From the NCBI GenBank assembly GCA_963773105.1, contig CAVZAA010000005.1, positions 496,001 through 560,000 of the forward strand: a DNA stretch of 64,000 nt. Direction: 5' to 3'. The position numbers and the translations under genes are program-made. The stretch comes from Trebonia sp963773105. GTDB lineage: Bacteria > Actinomycetota > Actinomycetes > Streptosporangiales > Streptosporangiaceae. Positions 16,892-26,383 of the stretch are shown piece after piece (positions within the stretch are counted from its first letter, which is position 1; the number at the start of each line of letters is the position of its first letter). The notes below the pieces were generated by a model. It made no database searches and was not told the origin of the DNA. It worked only from the letters and a program-made list of their open reading frames with translations.

Positions 16892-16930
16892 ACTCTACGA
16901 GAGAGCTTCAAGGGAGGGCAACACATTTTT
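16892..16930 (-). promoter_or_regulatory. Predicted whiB7 promoter with AT-rich WhiB7 box
   Basis: On the minus strand TTGCCC (16921-16916) and TAGAGT (16897-16892) are spaced by 18 bases, and an AT-rich tract (CAAAAATGTG) adjoins the -35 element. That is the arrangement known for WhiB7-activated promoters, so autoregulation is likely. Transcription would begin about 45 bases before the upstream ORF and about 500 bases before whiB7. Confidence 0.6.
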
Positions 16931-16993
16931 GACCTGGGATTTCTCTTCTGGAGAGAGATTTGTTTCCCTAGCTTGATTGGTCCGCGTAAGCGG

Positions 16994-17866
16994 TCAGTAA
17001 TTGGACTTTGGAGTGGTACGGATGAGGCCCTCCTGGACCACGGAGACGACCAGATCGCCCTCGGCGGTGAACACTTCGCCGCGGGCCAGACCGCGCGCGC
17101 CCGAGGCGGAAGTCGTCTCCTGCGCGTACAGCAGCCACTGGTCGGCGCGGAACGGCCGGTGGAACCACATCGCGTGGTCCAGGCTGGCCCCCATGGCGGT
17201 CCCGTTGTGCCAACTCACGCCCAGGTCGAGGAGGACCGTATCGAGCAGCGTGAGATCCGAGGCGTAGGTCATCAGGCAGACGTGCAGCAACGGGTCATCG
17301 GGCAGCTCGCCGTTCACGCGCAGCCAGACGAGGTTGGCGGCTGACGCCTGCAGCGTCGGGTCGACGGCCACCTCGACCGACATCGGGCCGACCGAGCGGA
17401 CGTCGATCGGGCTCTCCCGCACGTGCGCGGGCAGGGTAACGCCGATCGCCGCGGCGAACCGTTCCGAGTTGGGTCGGAGCTGCTCGGGCGGGGGCGCGGC
17501 CGGCATCGGCAGGGCGTACTCGAGGCCGGGCTCCGGATGGTGGAACGACGCCGAGAGCGCGAAGATCGGCTTGCCGTGCTGGATCGCGGTCACCCGGCGG
17601 GTCGTGAACGAGCGCCCGTCTCGAATCCGGTCAACGCTGTAGATGAGCGGGACCGACGGATCGCCGGGCCGGATGAAGTACGCGTGCAGCGAGTGCACCG
17701 GCCGGTCGTCGGGCACCGTCCGCCCGGCGGCGACCAGCGCCTGCCCGGCCACCTGCCCGCCGTAGACCCGCTGGACCGTCTCGTCGGGCGACCGGCCGCG
17801 GAAGATGTTGATCTCGATCTGCTCCAGGTCGAGCAGGTCGAGGAGCTTGTCGAGCGAGTCGCTCAT
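16994..17866 (-). CDS. tesB: Acyl-CoA thioesterase II
   Basis: A 290-residue double-hotdog thioesterase. Landmarks are YGGQVAGQALVAA, VHSLHAYFIRPGDP, GRSFTTRRVTA, SLDHAMWFHRPF with the catalytic Asp, and the C-terminal ARGEVFTAEGDLVVSVVQEG containing the Ser/Gln pair of the TesB active site. It hydrolyses medium- to long-chain acyl-CoA to free fatty acid and CoA in the cytoplasm. Its ATG overlaps the stop of uvrD2 by 4 bp (ATGA), so the two are translationally coupled. A small hairpin (CCGC-TTAC-GCGG) just after the stop may end the transcript. Confidence 0.94.
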   Translation of the reverse strand: MSDSLDKLLDLLDLEQIEINIFRGRSPDETVQRVYGGQVAGQALVAAGRTVPDDRPVHSLHAYFIRPGDPSVPLIYSVDRIRDGRSFTTRRVTAIQHGKPIFALSASFHHPEPGLEYALPMPAAPPPEQLRPNSERFAAAIGVTLPAHVRESPIDVRSVGPMSVEVAVDPTLQASAANLVWLRVNGELPDDPLLHVCLMTYASDLTLLDTVLLDLGVSWHNGTAMGASLDHAMWFHRPFRADQWLLYAQETTSASGARGLARGEVFTAEGDLVVSVVQEGLIRTTPKSNY

Positions 17867-19626
17867 GAGCGCGCCGCCGCGGCCGCCGCGGGCGGGAACA
17901 GCGCCGCCACGAAGCGCGACCGCTGCCGCGCCGCCTCCGCGCCCGGTGTCCTGGCCGGCGCCCAGGAGAGCACGAGGCGGACCCGCGCCCTGGTCACCGC
18001 GACGTACAGCAGTCGCCGTTCTTCCTCGATGGCCTCGGCCGTTCTCGCGTGCACGATGGGCATTATGCCCTCAACCAGCCCCGGGATCAGCACCGCGTCC
18101 CACTCCAGGCCCTTGGCTGCGTGCATCGTGGCCAAGGTCACGGCGGCGGCGACCGGGGCGTGGCCGGTCTCCGCCCGCTCGCTGAGCTCGCCCGCGAACT
18201 CCGCCAGCGTCGCGCCGGGCCGAGCCGCGGCCAGGTCATCGGCGAGCCCGGCGATCGCGGCCAGCGACTCCCATCGTTCCCTGATGGCGCCGCGCGCGGC
18301 CGGCGGCACCGCGGTCAGCCCGGCCGACGCGAGCACGTGCCTGACGGCCGCGGGCAGCTCCCCGGGCGGCCCGGTCGCGTCCATGCCCGCTCCCTCTGCC
18401 CGGGCCGCGCCGCGGATCAGCACCAGCGCCTGGCGGACCTCGGGGCGGTCGTAGAAGCGCTCGGCGCCGCGCACCACGTAGGGCACCTTCGCGTCCGCCA
18501 GCGCCCGCTCAAACCGCTCCATGTGGGCGTTTATCCGCAACAGGACGGCGATCTGGTGCGGCGGCACGCCCTGGGCGATCAGGCCAGCAGCAGTGCCCGC
18601 GACTCCGGCTGCCTCCGCGTCCTCGTCCGGGTACCGCGTCACCAGCGGATCGGGCCCGGTCGGCCGTTGCGCCACCAGCGCCCCGGATGACTCCGCGCCG
18701 CCGAGCCGCCCGATCCCCCCGGCCGTCAGCCGGTTCGCCGCCGCCACTACCTGCGGGGTCGATCGGTAGTCGCGGACCAGCCGCACGACGGTCGCACTGG
18801 GAAAGTCCCCGGCGAACCCCCGCAGGTACTCTGAGGTGGCCCCGGTGAACGAGTAGATCGTCTGCTGCGGGTCACCCACCACGCACAGCTCCTCGCGCCC
18901 GCCCAGCCAGGCGTCAAGCAGCAGCTTCTGCAGCGGGTTGACATCCTGGAACTCGTCCACGGTGAAGTAGCGGAACGCGCCGTGCACCTCGCGGGCGACG
19001 GCGGGCTCGGTGAGCAGGATCGCCGCCGTCAGCTCGAGCACCGACTCGAAGTCGATCAGCTGCCGGTCTCTGCGCAGCGCCTCGTAGGCCTGGTAAAGCC
19101 GCCCGACCTCCTCCAGGCCGGCCGAGGGCGACCGTCCGGCCTCGGCCGCCGCGAACACGTAGGAGTCCGGATGGGTCTGGCAGACCTTCGCCCACTCGAT
19201 CTCGGTCACTGCCTCCGCGAGCGCGCCCCCCGCGAGCGAGAGCCCCAGGTCACGGGCCGCCTCCCGGAGCAGCGGAAGCTTGGACTCCACCAGCTTGGGC
19301 GGCCGGCCGCCGATCACCTTGGGCCAGAAGTAGCTGAGCTGGCGCAGCGCGGCCGAGTGGAACGTGGCCGCGCGCACCGCCTCGGCGCCGCCGCCAAGCG
19401 CGCGCAGCCGCCCGCGAAGCTCTCCCGCCGCCCGGACGGTGAAGGTAAGCGCGAGCACGTGCGCCGGGTTGGCCACCCCGGTCGCGACCGCGTAGGCGAT
19501 GCGGTGCGTGATCGCCCGCGTCTTGCCCGTTCCGGCCCCCGCGAGCACGCAGACCGGCCCCCGGCAGGCGAGCGCCACCTCGCGCTGCTCCGGGTCGAGC
19601 GCGGCGAGCAGGTCATCGGGGTCCAT
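17863..19626 (-). CDS. uvrD2: UvrD2-type superfamily 1 DNA helicase without HRDC domain
   Basis: A 587-residue helicase with GAGTGKT (motif I, residues 30-36), AATFHSAALRQLSY, DEFQDVN (motif II), DPQQTIYSFTGA (motif III), RDYRST (IV), VTLATMHAAKGLEWDAVLIPG (V) and VAVTRAR (VI). All SF1A motifs are present, so 3'-5' DNA unwinding is expected. The position between tesB, whiB7 and mycoredoxin identifies it as the UvrD2 orthologue, yet the protein ends soon after motif VI. The HRDC and tetracysteine regions that make M. tuberculosis UvrD2 about 700 residues are missing. It is coupled to tesB by a 4-bp overlap. Confidence 0.9.
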   Translation of the reverse strand: MDPDDLLAALDPEQREVALACRGPVCVLAGAGTGKTRAITHRIAYAVATGVANPAHVLALTFTVRAAGELRGRLRALGGGAEAVRAATFHSAALRQLSYFWPKVIGGRPPKLVESKLPLLREAARDLGLSLAGGALAEAVTEIEWAKVCQTHPDSYVFAAAEAGRSPSAGLEEVGRLYQAYEALRRDRQLIDFESVLELTAAILLTEPAVAREVHGAFRYFTVDEFQDVNPLQKLLLDAWLGGREELCVVGDPQQTIYSFTGATSEYLRGFAGDFPSATVVRLVRDYRSTPQVVAAANRLTAGGIGRLGGAESSGALVAQRPTGPDPLVTRYPDEDAEAAGVAGTAAGLIAQGVPPHQIAVLLRINAHMERFERALADAKVPYVVRGAERFYDRPEVRQALVLIRGAARAEGAGMDATGPPGELPAAVRHVLASAGLTAVPPAARGAIRERWESLAAIAGLADDLAAARPGATLAEFAGELSERAETGHAPVAAAVTLATMHAAKGLEWDAVLIPGLVEGIMPIVHARTAEAIEEERRLLYVAVTRARVRLVLSWAPARTPGAEAARQRSRFVAALFPPAAAAAARS

Positions 19627-19759
19627 CCGTCACATCTTGCCGCATGCGGGCCAGGGAAGGCCGGCCAGCGCGGGAAGGCCGGGACGGCAAAAGTTGTTGC
19701 AACGACCCGAAGACCCCCGCAAAGCACGCGGTTGGCCACCGAACAACGAGGAGTTTCCC

Positions 19760-20014
19760 GTGCCGCTGACGATGTACACGACGACCTGGTGCGGGTTCTG
19801 CAAGAACCTCAAGCGGCAGCTCGGCCGGGCCGGGATCGAGGTCACGGAGGTCGACATCGAGCTCGACCCGGCGGCGGCCGAGTTCGTGATGAGCGTCAAC
19901 GGTGGCAACCAGACCGTCCCCACCATCCTGTTCGGCGACGGTTCGACGATGTGCAACCCCTCCGCCGCGCAGGTGCAGAAGAAGCTTGCGCAGCTCGCCA
20001 GCACTGCGAGCTAA
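19760..20014 (+). CDS. mrx: Mycoredoxin (glutaredoxin-like)
   Basis: An 84-residue glutaredoxin fold protein with active site TTWCGFCKNLK, conserved EVDIELDP, the cis-proline TVPTILF and the GDGSTMCNPS loop. Mycoredoxins reduce mycothiol mixed disulfides with electrons from mycothiol, which places the organism among mycothiol producers. GTG 19760 has GAGGAG seven bases upstream; longer open frames upstream are antisense to uvrD2 and are rejected. Divergent from uvrD2 with a 133-bp shared promoter region, as in M. tuberculosis (Rv3198A). Confidence 0.92.
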   Translation: MPLTMYTTTWCGFCKNLKRQLGRAGIEVTEVDIELDPAAAEFVMSVNGGNQTVPTILFGDGSTMCNPSAAQVQKKLAQLASTAS

Positions 20015-20074
20015 GGAAGCCAAGCAAAAATCGATAGTCTCGAACGGACCCTGGGTTCCCCCTCCCCCGTCTAC

Positions 20075-20097
20075 GAATTCATTCGCGAATGGAATTC
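20075..20097. promoter_or_regulatory. Imperfect palindrome upstream of the ANTAR gene
   Basis: GAATTCATTC (20075-20084) faces GAATGGAATTC (20087-20097), an inverted repeat with one extra base. It is AT-richer than its surroundings and lies 74 bp before the ANTAR gene start, so an operator or promoter element is plausible. Confidence 0.45.
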
Positions 20098-20170
20098 GGG
20101 GTCTGTGGCGTTCTACGCATAGTGTGTTGCTGGTGGCCAGTGGTAGCCAGCTGGGGGAGGCGGGACCGGT

Positions 20171-20758
20171 ATGAGCGAGAACAGATCAAACGACGTTCGG
20201 CACACCGACGATGTGGTCGTGCGCAAGGCCGAAAACGGCTGGGTTGTCGGCGAGGAGAACGTCTCCGACCTGACTAGCGCGATGGTCCTCGCGGACCTGT
20301 TCGCCGCCGACCAGGCGGTTACCCAGGACACGGGTCTGCTCGAGGCGGTGGACGCCAACGGCGCTCCCCGCCGGACCGCTCGCCCGCCGGCCCCGAGGCG
20401 CAGCAACACCGGACCGCTGCCGGCCGTGGACGTGACCAACGAGCCCCAGGAGGCCGCGCGGCTGGCCGTCACCGTCGCCCAGCTCGAGCACGCCCTGGCG
20501 TCGCGGGTCCGGGTTGAGCAGGCCATCGGCGTGCTCGCCGAGCGGCACCGGCTACAGCCGCGGGAGGCGTTCGACCTGCTGCGCGGGGCGGCGCGCTCGC
20601 GCGGGTCCCGGGTCACCGACATGGCCCAGGACGTGGTGGCGAGCGCCGCCAACCCGCTGCTGCGACTGCCCGACGAGCTGTCAAGAAAGGCCCAGGAGGC
20701 CCGGACGCCGCGCGGGGTCCGGTCGGTGCGCCGCGGCCGTCACGCCGCCGATCGCTGA
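20171..20758 (+). CDS. ANTAR domain protein, putative RNA-binding antiterminator
   Basis: A 195-residue protein. The C-terminal third (LEHALASRVRVEQAIGVLAE, followed by LQPREAFDLLRGAARSRG) is an ANTAR domain, a helical module that binds paired hairpins in nascent RNA and prevents termination. Residues 1-90 form a short N-terminal domain with an acidic KAENGWVVGEENVSDLTSA segment and no recognisable PAS/GAF sensor. ATG 20171 has GGGAGG 11 bases upstream. It faces dnaE convergently. What it senses and controls is unknown. Confidence 0.8.
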   Translation: MSENRSNDVRHTDDVVVRKAENGWVVGEENVSDLTSAMVLADLFAADQAVTQDTGLLEAVDANGAPRRTARPPAPRRSNTGPLPAVDVTNEPQEAARLAVTVAQLEHALASRVRVEQAIGVLAERHRLQPREAFDLLRGAARSRGSRVTDMAQDVVASAANPLLRLPDELSRKAQEARTPRGVRSVRRGRHAADR

Positions 20759-20796
20759 CCTTCCCGCGCGCTCGCGGGCTCACCGCGCACGCGGGC

Positions 20797-23700
20797 TCAC
20801 TGGGCGACTGAGGTCGGGCCGAGCAGGGACTTGATGTCGGCCATGAAGCTGTTGGTCGGCTCGATGCTGAACATAGTCAGGTTCAGCCGCGTCGCCCCGG
20901 GCCTGCCCGGCCTGCTCACGTTCATGTGCACCGGGGCCTTCCCCGGATGCGCCTGGAGGATGCGCTTGAGCTCATCGGTGAGTCCCGAGGTGATCCTGTC
21001 TTCGCGGATGTTGAGTACGACGGGCGGGAGCGCGCCGTTCTGGGCGGCGGTGACGTCGAGAACCTCGAGCAGCTCGGCGCTGAAGGACACCGTGGTGTTG
21101 CCGTCGCTCGTCTCCGACTTGCGGATCTTCCCCGTGACCGAGACGACCGCGTCGGGTATGAGGGCCTGGACGTAGAGCTGGTAGGTGTTGGGGAAGCAGG
21201 CAACCTCCAGGGCGGCCTCGTGGTCCTCGATCCCGACCAGCGCCCACACGTTGCCCTGCTTGGTGATCTTCTTGGTCACCGCGGTGATGATGCCGGCCAC
21301 GCGGACGCTGCCGTTGCCGCCCGCGCCGTCGAGGATGTCGGCGATGCTGTGGTCGCGGCTGCGCTCGAGCAGCGCCTCGGCCCCGTCGAGCGGGTGGCTC
21401 GACACGTACAGGCCGAGCATCTCGCGCTCGAAGGCGAGGGTGTCCTGCTGGCTCCATTCAGCTGTCGGGAATGGCCACCTCGAGCGCCGAGCCGGCCTCT
21501 GACGGACCGTCCATGGGCCCGAACAGCGAGTCCTGCCCGATCGCCTCGTTGCGCTTGACGCTGATCACGGCGTCGACGGCCTGCTCGTGGACCAGGATCA
21601 GCCCCTTGCGGGGATGTCCGAGGCTGTCGAAGGCGCCCGCCTTGACCAGCGATTCGACCACCCGCTTGTTGCAGACGGGGAGCGGCACCTTGTTGAGGAA
21701 GTCGTTGAAGCTGGCGTACCTGCCCTGGGCGGCGCGGGCGGAGATGATGCCGTCGACGACGTTCTCGCCGACGTTGCGGATCGCGCCGAGCCCGAACCTG
21801 ATGTCGTCGCCGACGGCCGCGAACCGCAGCTGCGACTCGTTGACGTCGGGCGGCAGCACCTTGACGCCCATCCGGCGGGTCTCGGCCAGGTAGACGGCCA
21901 TCTTGTCCTTGTTGGTGCCGACCGAGGTCAGCAGGGCGGCCATGTACTCGGCGGGGTAGTTGGCCTTGAGGTAGGCGGTCCAGTAGGAGACGAGCCCGTA
22001 CCCGGCGGTGTGGGACTTGTTGAACCCGTAAGCGGAGAACGGCAGCAGGACGTCCCAGACCGCCTGGGTCGCCTCCTCGGAGTAGCCGTTGTCCTTCATC
22101 CCGGAGGAGAACATGGCCCACTGCTTGTCCATCTCCTCTTTCTTCTTCTTGCCCATCGCCCGCCGCAGGATGTCGGCGCCGCCGAGGGTGTACCCGGCCA
22201 GCTTGCGGGCGATGGCCATGACCTGCTCTTGGTAGACGACCAGGTGGTAGGTCTCGCCCAGGATCTCCTCGAGCGGCTCCTTCAGCTCCGGGTGGACCGG
22301 GGAGACCGGCTGCTGGCCGCTCTTGCGCAGCGCGTAGTTGATGTGCGACTTGGCTTCCATCGGGCCCGGGCGGCCCAGCGCGAGCACGGCCGAGATGTCC
22401 TCGAACCGGGCGGGCGCCATCAGCTTGGTCAGGTCCCGCATCATCGTGGAGTCGAGCTGGAACACCCCGAGCGTCTTTCCGGCCGCCAGCAGCTCGTAGG
22501 CCTTGGCGTCGTCGAGCGGGAGCTTGAGCATGTCCACGTCGATGCCGCGGTTGGCCTTAACGTTCAGCACCGCGTCGGAGATGACGGTCAGGTTCCGCAG
22601 GCCGAGGAAGTCCATCTTCAGCGAGCCCATGTACTCGCAGCTCGGGCCGTCGAAACCGGTGATCCGGGCCCCGTCGTCCGCCCGCCGGTGGATCGGCATC
22701 ACGTCCACCAGCGGCTCGGACGACAAGATCACGCCGGCCGCGTGCACGCCGGTGCCCCGGATCAGGCCCTCGATGCCCCTGGCGGTGTCGATGACCTTCT
22801 TGACGTCGGGATCGTCGGCGTACATCGAGCGCAGCTCGCCGGCCTCGGCGTGCCGGTCGTGGTCCTCGTCGAAGATCGCGGCGAGGGGGATCTCCTTCCC
22901 CTGGACCGCAGGCGGGAACGCCTTGGTGATCTTCTCCCCGATCGCGAACGGGTAGCCCAGGATCCGGTTCGCGTCCTTGACCGCGGCCTTGGACTTGATC
23001 GTCATGTAGGTGATGATCAGCGAGACGTTCTCCTCGCCGTACCTCTCGGTGACGTACCGGATCATGTCGCCGCGGCGGCGCTCGTCGAAGTCCAGGTCGA
23101 CGTCGGGCATGCTGATGCGCTCGGGGTTAAGGAACCGCTCGAACAGCAGGCTGTGCTCGATCGGGTCGAGCTCGGTGATCCCGGTGACGTAGGAGACCAT
23201 GCTGCCCGTCGCCGACCCTCGGCCGGGGCCGATCGCGATCTGGTTGTCCCGCGCGTACTTGCAGATGTCGGCGACGACCAGGAAGTAGCCGGGGAACCCC
23301 ATCTGCTCGATGACGCCGAGCTCGAACTCGATCCGCTCGGTGATGTGCGACGGAACCTCGGCCCCGTACCGGCGCACCGCGCCCCGCTGCGCCTCCTTGC
23401 GCAGCCAGGTCATCTCCGTCTCCCCCTCGGGCACGGGGAACTTGGCGGCCAGGTCGCGGTGGGCGAAGACCTCCTTGTAGGACTCGACCCGCTCGGCGAT
23501 CAGCAGCGTGTTGCGGCACGCGTCCGCCCACTCGTCCGAGGAGTTCAGCGCCCGCATCTCATCGGCCGTGCGCAGGTAGTACCCCGAGCCGGAGAACCGG
23601 AACCGGGTCGGGTCGTCGACCTGAGAGTTGGTGCCGACGCACAGCAGCGCGTCGTGCGCGCCGGCCTGGTCCTCGGTGACGTAGTGAGAGTCGTTGGTCG

Positions 23701-24379
23701 CCAGCGGCGGAATGCCCAGGTGCTTGGCGATGCGCAGCAGGTCGCCGCGAACAGCGGCCTCGATCGGGATGCCGTGGTCCATCAGCTCAAGGAAGTAGTT
23801 CTCCTTGCCGAAGATGTCCTGGTACTTGCCCGCGGCCTTGAGCGCCTCCTCGTACTGGCCGAGCCGCAGCCGGGTCTGCACCGCGCCTGAAGGACAGCCG
23901 GTGGTCGCGATGATCCCCTCGTGGTACTGCTCAAGCAGCTCGTCGTCCATCCGGGGCCACTTGCGGTAGTAGCCGTCGAGCGACGCCAGCGACGAGATCT
24001 TCATCAGGTTCCGCAGCCCTTGGGCGGAGGCGGCGAGCAGCGTCTTGTGCAGGTAGGAGCCGGATGCGGACACGTCACCACCGCGCCCGGTGGCCTCGTC
24101 GGTCTTACGCTGGTTCTGGTCGCCCCAGTAGACCGGCTGCTTGTACAGCCGGGACTCGGGCGCGACGTACGCCTCGATCCCGATGATGGGCGTCAGCCCG
24201 GCGCCCGCGACGGTCTTCTGGAACTCATAGGCGCCGAAGATGTTACCGTGGTCGGTCATCGCCACGGCGGGCATGCCCAGGTCCTTGGCCCGCGCGGCCA
24301 GCTTCGCGATCTTCGCGGCACCGTCGAGCATCGAGTACTCGGTATGGACATGCAGGTGCACGAACGAATCGCTGGTCAC
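20797..24379 (-). CDS. dnaE: DNA polymerase III alpha subunit DnaE, interrupted by one frameshift
   Basis: The main replicative polymerase subunit. From GTG 24379 (AGGAGG five bases upstream) the frame encodes the PHP domain (FVHLHVHTEYSMLDGA), polymerase core with the catalytic MPDVDLDFDERRR, and GPGRGSATGSMVSYV, ending in EVAIPDS at 21458. The next frame continues directly with EWSQQDTLAFEREMLGLYVS and the OB-fold/C-terminal part to 20797. Together about 1190 residues, the normal DnaE1 length. The break at about 21455-21465 is a single extra base (GAC AGCT GAA). No intein motifs are present and the context is not a known slippery site. Since dnaE1 is essential, a consensus error is the most likely reason. 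It is annotated as one gene. Confidence 0.9.
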
Positions 24380-24434
24380 GTCATCCTCCTAGAAACCCCG
24401 CCGGCGGACAATCCAACCCTAGCCCCGGGGACCG

Positions 24435-25045
24435 TCATCCGGGGCTTAGTCGCGGCGCGCCGCGCGGGCTTAGTGGAGGATACGGCAGCGCGCCTCCACC
24501 GTGCCCGCCCAGCCGGCCAAGCCGCAGGAGCGCCGCCATGCCCCGCAGCAGCCCGATCAGCTCCTCCCCGGTCGCCGCGCACCGCCACTCCGCCCCGGCC
24601 GCCCGCGCGAGGGCATCGGCGAGCTCGGGGTCCGGCGGGTGCCTGTCCCAGACGCCGCCGGGGGCGAACCCGCCCAGCAGCTCCGCCCGCTCCCTCGCGG
24701 CCACCAGCGTCCCCTCCAGCCCGTCCAGATCACCGAAGCCACCCGCGCCATCACAAGCGCCCGCATCATCGGGATCGCGAGCGGGAACGGGACCAGAGCT
24801 GCTGGAGCCAGAGCCGGAGCCGGCAGAGGAGCCGGAGCCGGGAGGGGAGCCGGAGCCGGGAGGGGAGGCGGAGCCGGGAGGGGAGGCGTCAGAAGCGCCC
24901 GCGTCACGGGAGCCGGAAGAGCCGGAAGAGCCGGAAGAGCCAGACCCGTCGGGAGAGCGCGCGTCACCGGGGCCGGGGGTGCCGGCGTCGGCTCCGGAGC
25001 GGGGGGACCTTCGTGCCCTGGCTCTTGGCCTGACTCTGGTTCCAT
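24435..25045 (-). CDS. Hypothetical protein with repetitive linker, probably frame-broken
   Basis: ATG 25045 has GAAGGGGG eight bases upstream and opens MEPESGQEPGHEGPPAPEP, then enters a stretch of 18-bp and 9-bp tandem repeats (24800-24945). A different frame emerges after the repeats as DLDGLEGTLVAARERAELL, GGFAPGGVWDRHPPDPELAD and ALARAAGAEWRCAATGEELI, ending at 24435; this part has folded-protein character. In that frame the repeats read as Gly/Ser/Pro linker. No start codon with a ribosome site exists in the downstream frame, so I infer one gene with a repeat-associated frame change. I do not recognise the family. Confidence 0.4.
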
Positions 25046-25304
25046 CAGGGGTTCCCCCTTCCGGTCTCCTTTTAAGTTGATACTCGAATTCTACAGCTAA
25101 TTAATGACTCTGCTGCCGATAGAGACTTACCTGGAAGCTACATTTAGCTATCCTGCGGGTGCGGTGAGGCTGTCCGGGTGGACGGCGGGCGGCGGGCGGC
25201 GGCAGGCTAGATTGGCGCTATGCCGGAGCTGAAACGCTGATCAGTGGGCTGCTGCTGTGCGACATCCTCCCCCGGCACGTTGCCGACGTTTGACTCGAGG
25301 CGGG

Positions 25305-26285
25305 TTACGACGCCTGGAGAGCGGTCAGCACGGCGGCGGCGATGGCCGCCTGGCCCCGGGCATTGGGGTGGAACGGGAGGGCCCAGGAGCCGGGGAGCAC
25401 GCCCTCCACGTACCTGGTCCCCTCCGGCTGGCAGAAGTCGTGGCCGATCGTGGGCGTGTAGGTGTCGACGAAGGTGGCGCCGGCGGCCTTCGCGTCGGCG
25501 GCGAGCGTCGCGTTGAGCTGTAGCTCGATGCCGCGCAGGTAGGCGATGTCGCCGTCGGTGATCGGCACGGCCGGCCAGCAGCCGCCGCTGAGCGGGAACA
25601 TGTCTGCGTAGCCGACGACCACGATTCGCGCTAGCGGGGCGCGCGCCGCTATGTCTGCCAGGACGGCGGCCATTCTCGGCGCCTCCGCCTTGACCTGGGC
25701 GGCGAGCTGGTCGGTGCCGCCGCTGCTGTAGTGGGCCTGGCAGGGGCTGCCCCACGGATCGGTGAAGGAGAGCTCCATGCACTCGTCGAGCACGTTCATG
25801 AAGCCCATGTCGTCGCCGCTGAGCGTGATCAGGACCATCGAGTCGTCCGAGGCGAGCGCGTTGAGCTGGGGCGGGTTGGTGCCAAGGTGAGTCCGCTCGG
25901 CCGTAGTCATATCCGCGACTCCAGCGCTCTCGCACGCCACGTTGGTCAGGGAACCGCCGAGCGCAGCCGCGACAAGCACCGGATAGGCGTTGCGCGAGCG
26001 TAGACACCCGAGTGGGCTAGATTTCAAGTCGACCGGCAAGAGAGCGCCAGCGGTGTAAGAGTCGCCGAGTGCGACAATCGGGCCGGCCTGCGCCGGGAGC
26101 GCGTCGACCGGCGCGGTGGCAGGATCGGCAGCCAAGACGGCGGGACCGGCCGCGAGTGCGGCGGCCGACGCCCCGGGCGGCGGTTGCACGCCTCCGGAGG
26201 CCGGCCCGGCTAGACAAGCCACTGCGATCATGGTTGCCGCGAGGGAGCCCGTCCCGGCCAGCCAAACCCGCTTAGAACTCCACAC
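25305..26285 (-). CDS. Secreted SGNH/GDSL-family hydrolase
   Basis: A 326-residue secreted hydrolase. The signal sequence WLAGTGSLAATMIAVACLAG is followed by an Ala/Pro linker. Block I GDSYTAG holds the nucleophile serine; ITLSGDDMGF is the block III equivalent (Asp-Asp in place of GxND) and PFHPNARGQ carries the catalytic His. Six or more cysteines suggest extracellular disulfides. It would cleave esters such as lipids or acetylated polysaccharides. GTG 26285 has GAAAGG eight bases upstream; upstream ATGs lack a good site. It lies 98 bp downstream of the secretion-cluster wall hydrolase on the same strand, so it may share its transcript. Confidence 0.83.
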   Translation of the reverse strand: MWSSKRVWLAGTGSLAATMIAVACLAGPASGGVQPPPGASAAALAAGPAVLAADPATAPVDALPAQAGPIVALGDSYTAGALLPVDLKSSPLGCLRSRNAYPVLVAAALGGSLTNVACESAGVADMTTAERTHLGTNPPQLNALASDDSMVLITLSGDDMGFMNVLDECMELSFTDPWGSPCQAHYSSGGTDQLAAQVKAEAPRMAAVLADIAARAPLARIVVVGYADMFPLSGGCWPAVPITDGDIAYLRGIELQLNATLAADAKAAGATFVDTYTPTIGHDFCQPEGTRYVEGVLPGSWALPFHPNARGQAAIAAAVLTALQAS

Positions 26286-26383
26286 GGTAGCGCCTTTCAT
26301 GCAGAGAGTTACCGATAAGCAGACTAGCATCGCGGGCTCCGCCCAGGGTTCAAACCCCCCAAATGGTGCTATACACCTCAAAC

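Noticed and set aside
21440..21475. Intein or split-DnaE organisation
   Set aside because: The two frames abut with no extra sequence and no splicing motifs (Cys block A, His-Asn block G).
21587..23890. A 767-codon open frame on the plus strand across dnaE
   Set aside because: It is antisense to the well-conserved polymerase frame, is of the His/Asp/Val/Arg/Gly-rich composition typical of high-GC shadows, and has no recognisable domain.
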